This document shows, one piece after another, positions 5,510 to 6,523 of a stretch of 6,523 nt of DNA (positions are counted from its first letter, which is position 1; each line of letters starts with the position of its first letter). Both the position numbers and the translations under genes were made by a program. The stretch comes from Caulobacter sp. B11 (lineage in GTDB: Bacteria > Pseudomonadota > Alphaproteobacteria > Caulobacterales > Caulobacteraceae): positions 1 to 6,523 of the forward strand of contig NZ_PEGG01000277.1 in NCBI RefSeq assembly GCF_002737765.1. The letters are read 5' to 3'. Below the pieces are notes generated by a model that saw only the letters and a list, made by a program, of their open reading frames with translations, had not been told where the DNA came from and did no database searches.

Positions 5510-6229
5510 TTAGCCCGGCGAGGTGTTCTTGGGCGACTGGAAGTCAGGACCCTCGATGCTCATCGCCTCGATGGCCAGGTCGCTGACATAGGGGTTGGAG
5601 CGCCGTTCGGCCCCGAAACTCGACATCGGGCCGTGGCCCGGCACGAAGCGGATGTCCGCGCCCAGCGGCCAGAGCTTCTGGGTGATCGAGTCCAGCAGGT
5701 CCTGGTGATTGCCGCGGGGAAAATCGGTCCGACCGATCGAGCCCTGGAACAGCACGTCGCCGACCTGGGCGAAGCGGGCCTCGCGGTGGAAGAAGATCAC
5801 ATGGCCCGGCGTGTGACCCGGGCAGTGGATGACCTCGAACTGGGTCTCGCCCAGGGTCACGACGTCGCCGTCGTCCAGCCAGCGATCGGTCACGAAGCTC
5901 TGGGCTTCGGGAATGCCATAGCGCTCGCCGGTCATCTGGATCTGGTCGATCCAGAACTGGTCGTCGGGGTGGGGGCCTTCGATCGGCGCACCGGTCAGGC
6001 GCTTGAGCTCGGCCGCGCCGCCGGCATGGTCCATGTGGCCATGGGTGATCCAGATCTTCTCGAGGGTCAGGCCCTGATCCTTCAGCACCTGCATGAGCCG
6101 CGGGACCTCGCCGCCTGGATCGATGATCGCGGCCTTCAGGGTCTTGGCGCACCAGACGATGGTGCAGTTCTGCTGCAGCGGGGTGACCGGCGCGATGACG
6201 GCGCGGATCGGGGGCTCGGTCTGGCTCAA
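5510..6229 (-). CDS. Metallo-beta-lactamase-fold hydrolase, YcbL/GloC-like type II glyoxalase, 239 aa
   Basis: The metal-binding motif THGHMDH (H63, H65, D67, H68) is followed by H139 (CPGHTPGH), the bridging D158 (VGDVLFQGSIGRTDFPRG) and H199 (PGHGP). This residue set and the GRTDFPRG motif are typical of the YcbL/GloC group, which hydrolyses S-lactoylglutathione in methylglyoxal detoxification; E. coli YcbL is about 215 residues. The protein has no signal peptide, so it is cytoplasmic. The start is a TTG at 6229-6227, supported by AAGGAG six bases upstream (6241-6236) and by an N-terminal strand (IRAVIAPVTPLQQNCTIV) that belongs to the family; the next ATG would remove it. The C-terminal extension (about 205-239) is longer than in E. 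coli. The gene converges on the EF-hand gene with an 8-base gap. Exact substrate within the MBL-fold superfamily is uncertain. Confidence 0.9.
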   Translation of the reverse strand: MSQTEPPIRAVIAPVTPLQQNCTIVWCAKTLKAAIIDPGGEVPRLMQVLKDQGLTLEKIWITHGHMDHAGGAAELKRLTGAPIEGPHPDDQFWIDQIQMTGERYGIPEAQSFVTDRWLDDGDVVTLGETQFEVIHCPGHTPGHVIFFHREARFAQVGDVLFQGSIGRTDFPRGNHQDLLDSITQKLWPLGADIRFVPGHGPMSSFGAERRSNPYVSDLAIEAMSIEGPDFQSPKNTSPG

Positions 6230-6280
6230 CGGGAACTCCTTGTGCCCGGCAACATAGGGGCTGAAGGCCCGACACGAAAG

Positions 6281-6306
6281 AAGGCCCGGGATCGCTCCCG
6301 GGCCTT
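6281..6306 (-). terminator. Strong intrinsic terminator of the permease gene
   Basis: AAGGCCCGGGA (6281-6291) and TCCCGGGCCTT (6296-6306) form a perfect 11-bp stem with a 4-base loop. It starts 26 bases after the permease stop. On the minus strand the stem ends in CCTT and continues CTTTCG, a short U-rich tract. On the + strand TTTT occurs 7 bases further on, so some bidirectional action is possible. Confidence 0.8.
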
Positions 6307-6332
6307 CGATCGTTTTCGACGTCGTCGGTGGA

Positions 6333-6523
6333 CTATTTCACGTCGTCTACACCGCGGCCCATGGCCTCGGCCGGCGAGTTCATCTCGGTGTCCTCGGTGA
6401 TGTCGATGCCCTTGGCCAGCTTGGAATGCCAGAAGCCATAGGCGGCATAGACCACCGCGCCGACGGCGGCATAGCCCGCCAGAATCATCAGCGGCAGCGG
6501 GTTGTTGTTCATCGCGTGGATGA
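6333..6523 (-). CDS. Probable amino acid permease (APC superfamily), C-terminal fragment
   Basis: The frame is open from the window edge to TAG at 6335-6333 and gives the last 62 residues of a larger protein. It shows one clear membrane segment (PLPLMILAGYAAVGAVVYAA, about fragment residues 8-27) followed by YGFWHSKLAKG and a short hydrophilic tail ending GVDDVK. A final helix followed by YGxxHSxL is characteristic of amino acid/polyamine permeases of the APC superfamily (cationic amino acid transporter type). The upstream 400 or so residues are outside the window, so substrate and start are unknown. The ATG at 6512-6510 is probably internal, since the frame continues upstream. It is followed by a strong terminator, so it ends its transcription unit. 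Another multi-helix transporter family cannot be fully excluded on so little sequence. Confidence 0.6.
   Translation of the reverse strand, partial: IHAMNNNPLPLMILAGYAAVGAVVYAAYGFWHSKLAKGIDITEDTEMNSPAEAMGRGVDDVK

Noticed and set aside
5633..6400. A 255-codon + strand frame opposite the glyoxalase-like gene
   Set aside because: It is the antisense shadow of a gene with all metal-binding residues, and it runs through the terminator at 6281-6306.
1..6523. CRISPR arrays, tRNA or rRNA genes, insertion sequences, prophage or conjugation genes
   Set aside because: No regularly spaced repeats, tRNA cloverleaf or rRNA sequence, transposase or integrase motifs were seen. The window looks like ordinary chromosomal DNA with even composition.

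Overview
The base composition (very GC-rich, with strong third-position G/C bias), dense gene packing, purine-rich ribosome binding sites and gene types suggest an alphaproteobacterium, most likely Caulobacterales (Caulobacter, Phenylobacterium or a relative). Supporting hints are a perfect match to the Caulobacter housekeeping -10 pattern (GCTANAWC), a possible general-stress (EcfG/SigT type) promoter, and an intergenic double palindrome carrying a GANTC (CcrM) site. The assignment comes from composition and motifs, not from a database match.

Layout, left to right. (1) 1-429, +: the C-terminal part of an EgtD-type histidine methyltransferase (ergothioneine synthesis). (2) 479-505: a hairpin between convergent genes. 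(3) 900-514, -: a two-gene unit made of a 55-residue Pro/Asp-rich protein and a 69-residue KGG-repeat stress protein; the stop codon of the first lies in the ribosome binding site of the second. (4) 901-1025: a divergent control region with a stress-type promoter candidate on one strand, and a housekeeping-type -10 plus nested inverted repeats on the other. (5) 1026-1688, +: a DUF1345 membrane protein. (6) 1688-1799: two adjacent 48-bp palindromic units that look like a dispersed alphaproteobacterial intergenic repeat. (7) 4917-1806, -: an OmpR-type response regulator, a histidine kinase overlapping it by 4 bases, then an EF-hand lipoprotein. (8) 4918-5018: a divergent control region. (9) 5019-5501, +: a secreted protein with four canonical EF-hands. 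(10) 6229-5510, -: a metallo-beta-lactamase-fold hydrolase of the YcbL/GloC glyoxalase II type, starting at TTG. (11) 6281-6306: a strong terminator hairpin, then 6523-6333, -: the C-terminus of a probable amino acid permease, cut by the window edge.

The most interesting part is the block 1806-5501. A two-component system is flanked on both sides by exported EF-hand proteins, one lipid-anchored with partly degenerate loops and one soluble with four textbook loops. The sensor has a periplasmic domain with a long Pro/Gly/Arg/Asp-rich segment. This arrangement fits an envelope calcium (or other divalent cation) sensing module, with the palindrome in the divergent promoter region as a candidate operator. 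That is a hypothesis from gene order and motifs. The second item of interest is the small stress operon, whose first gene is short enough to be missed by routine annotation.
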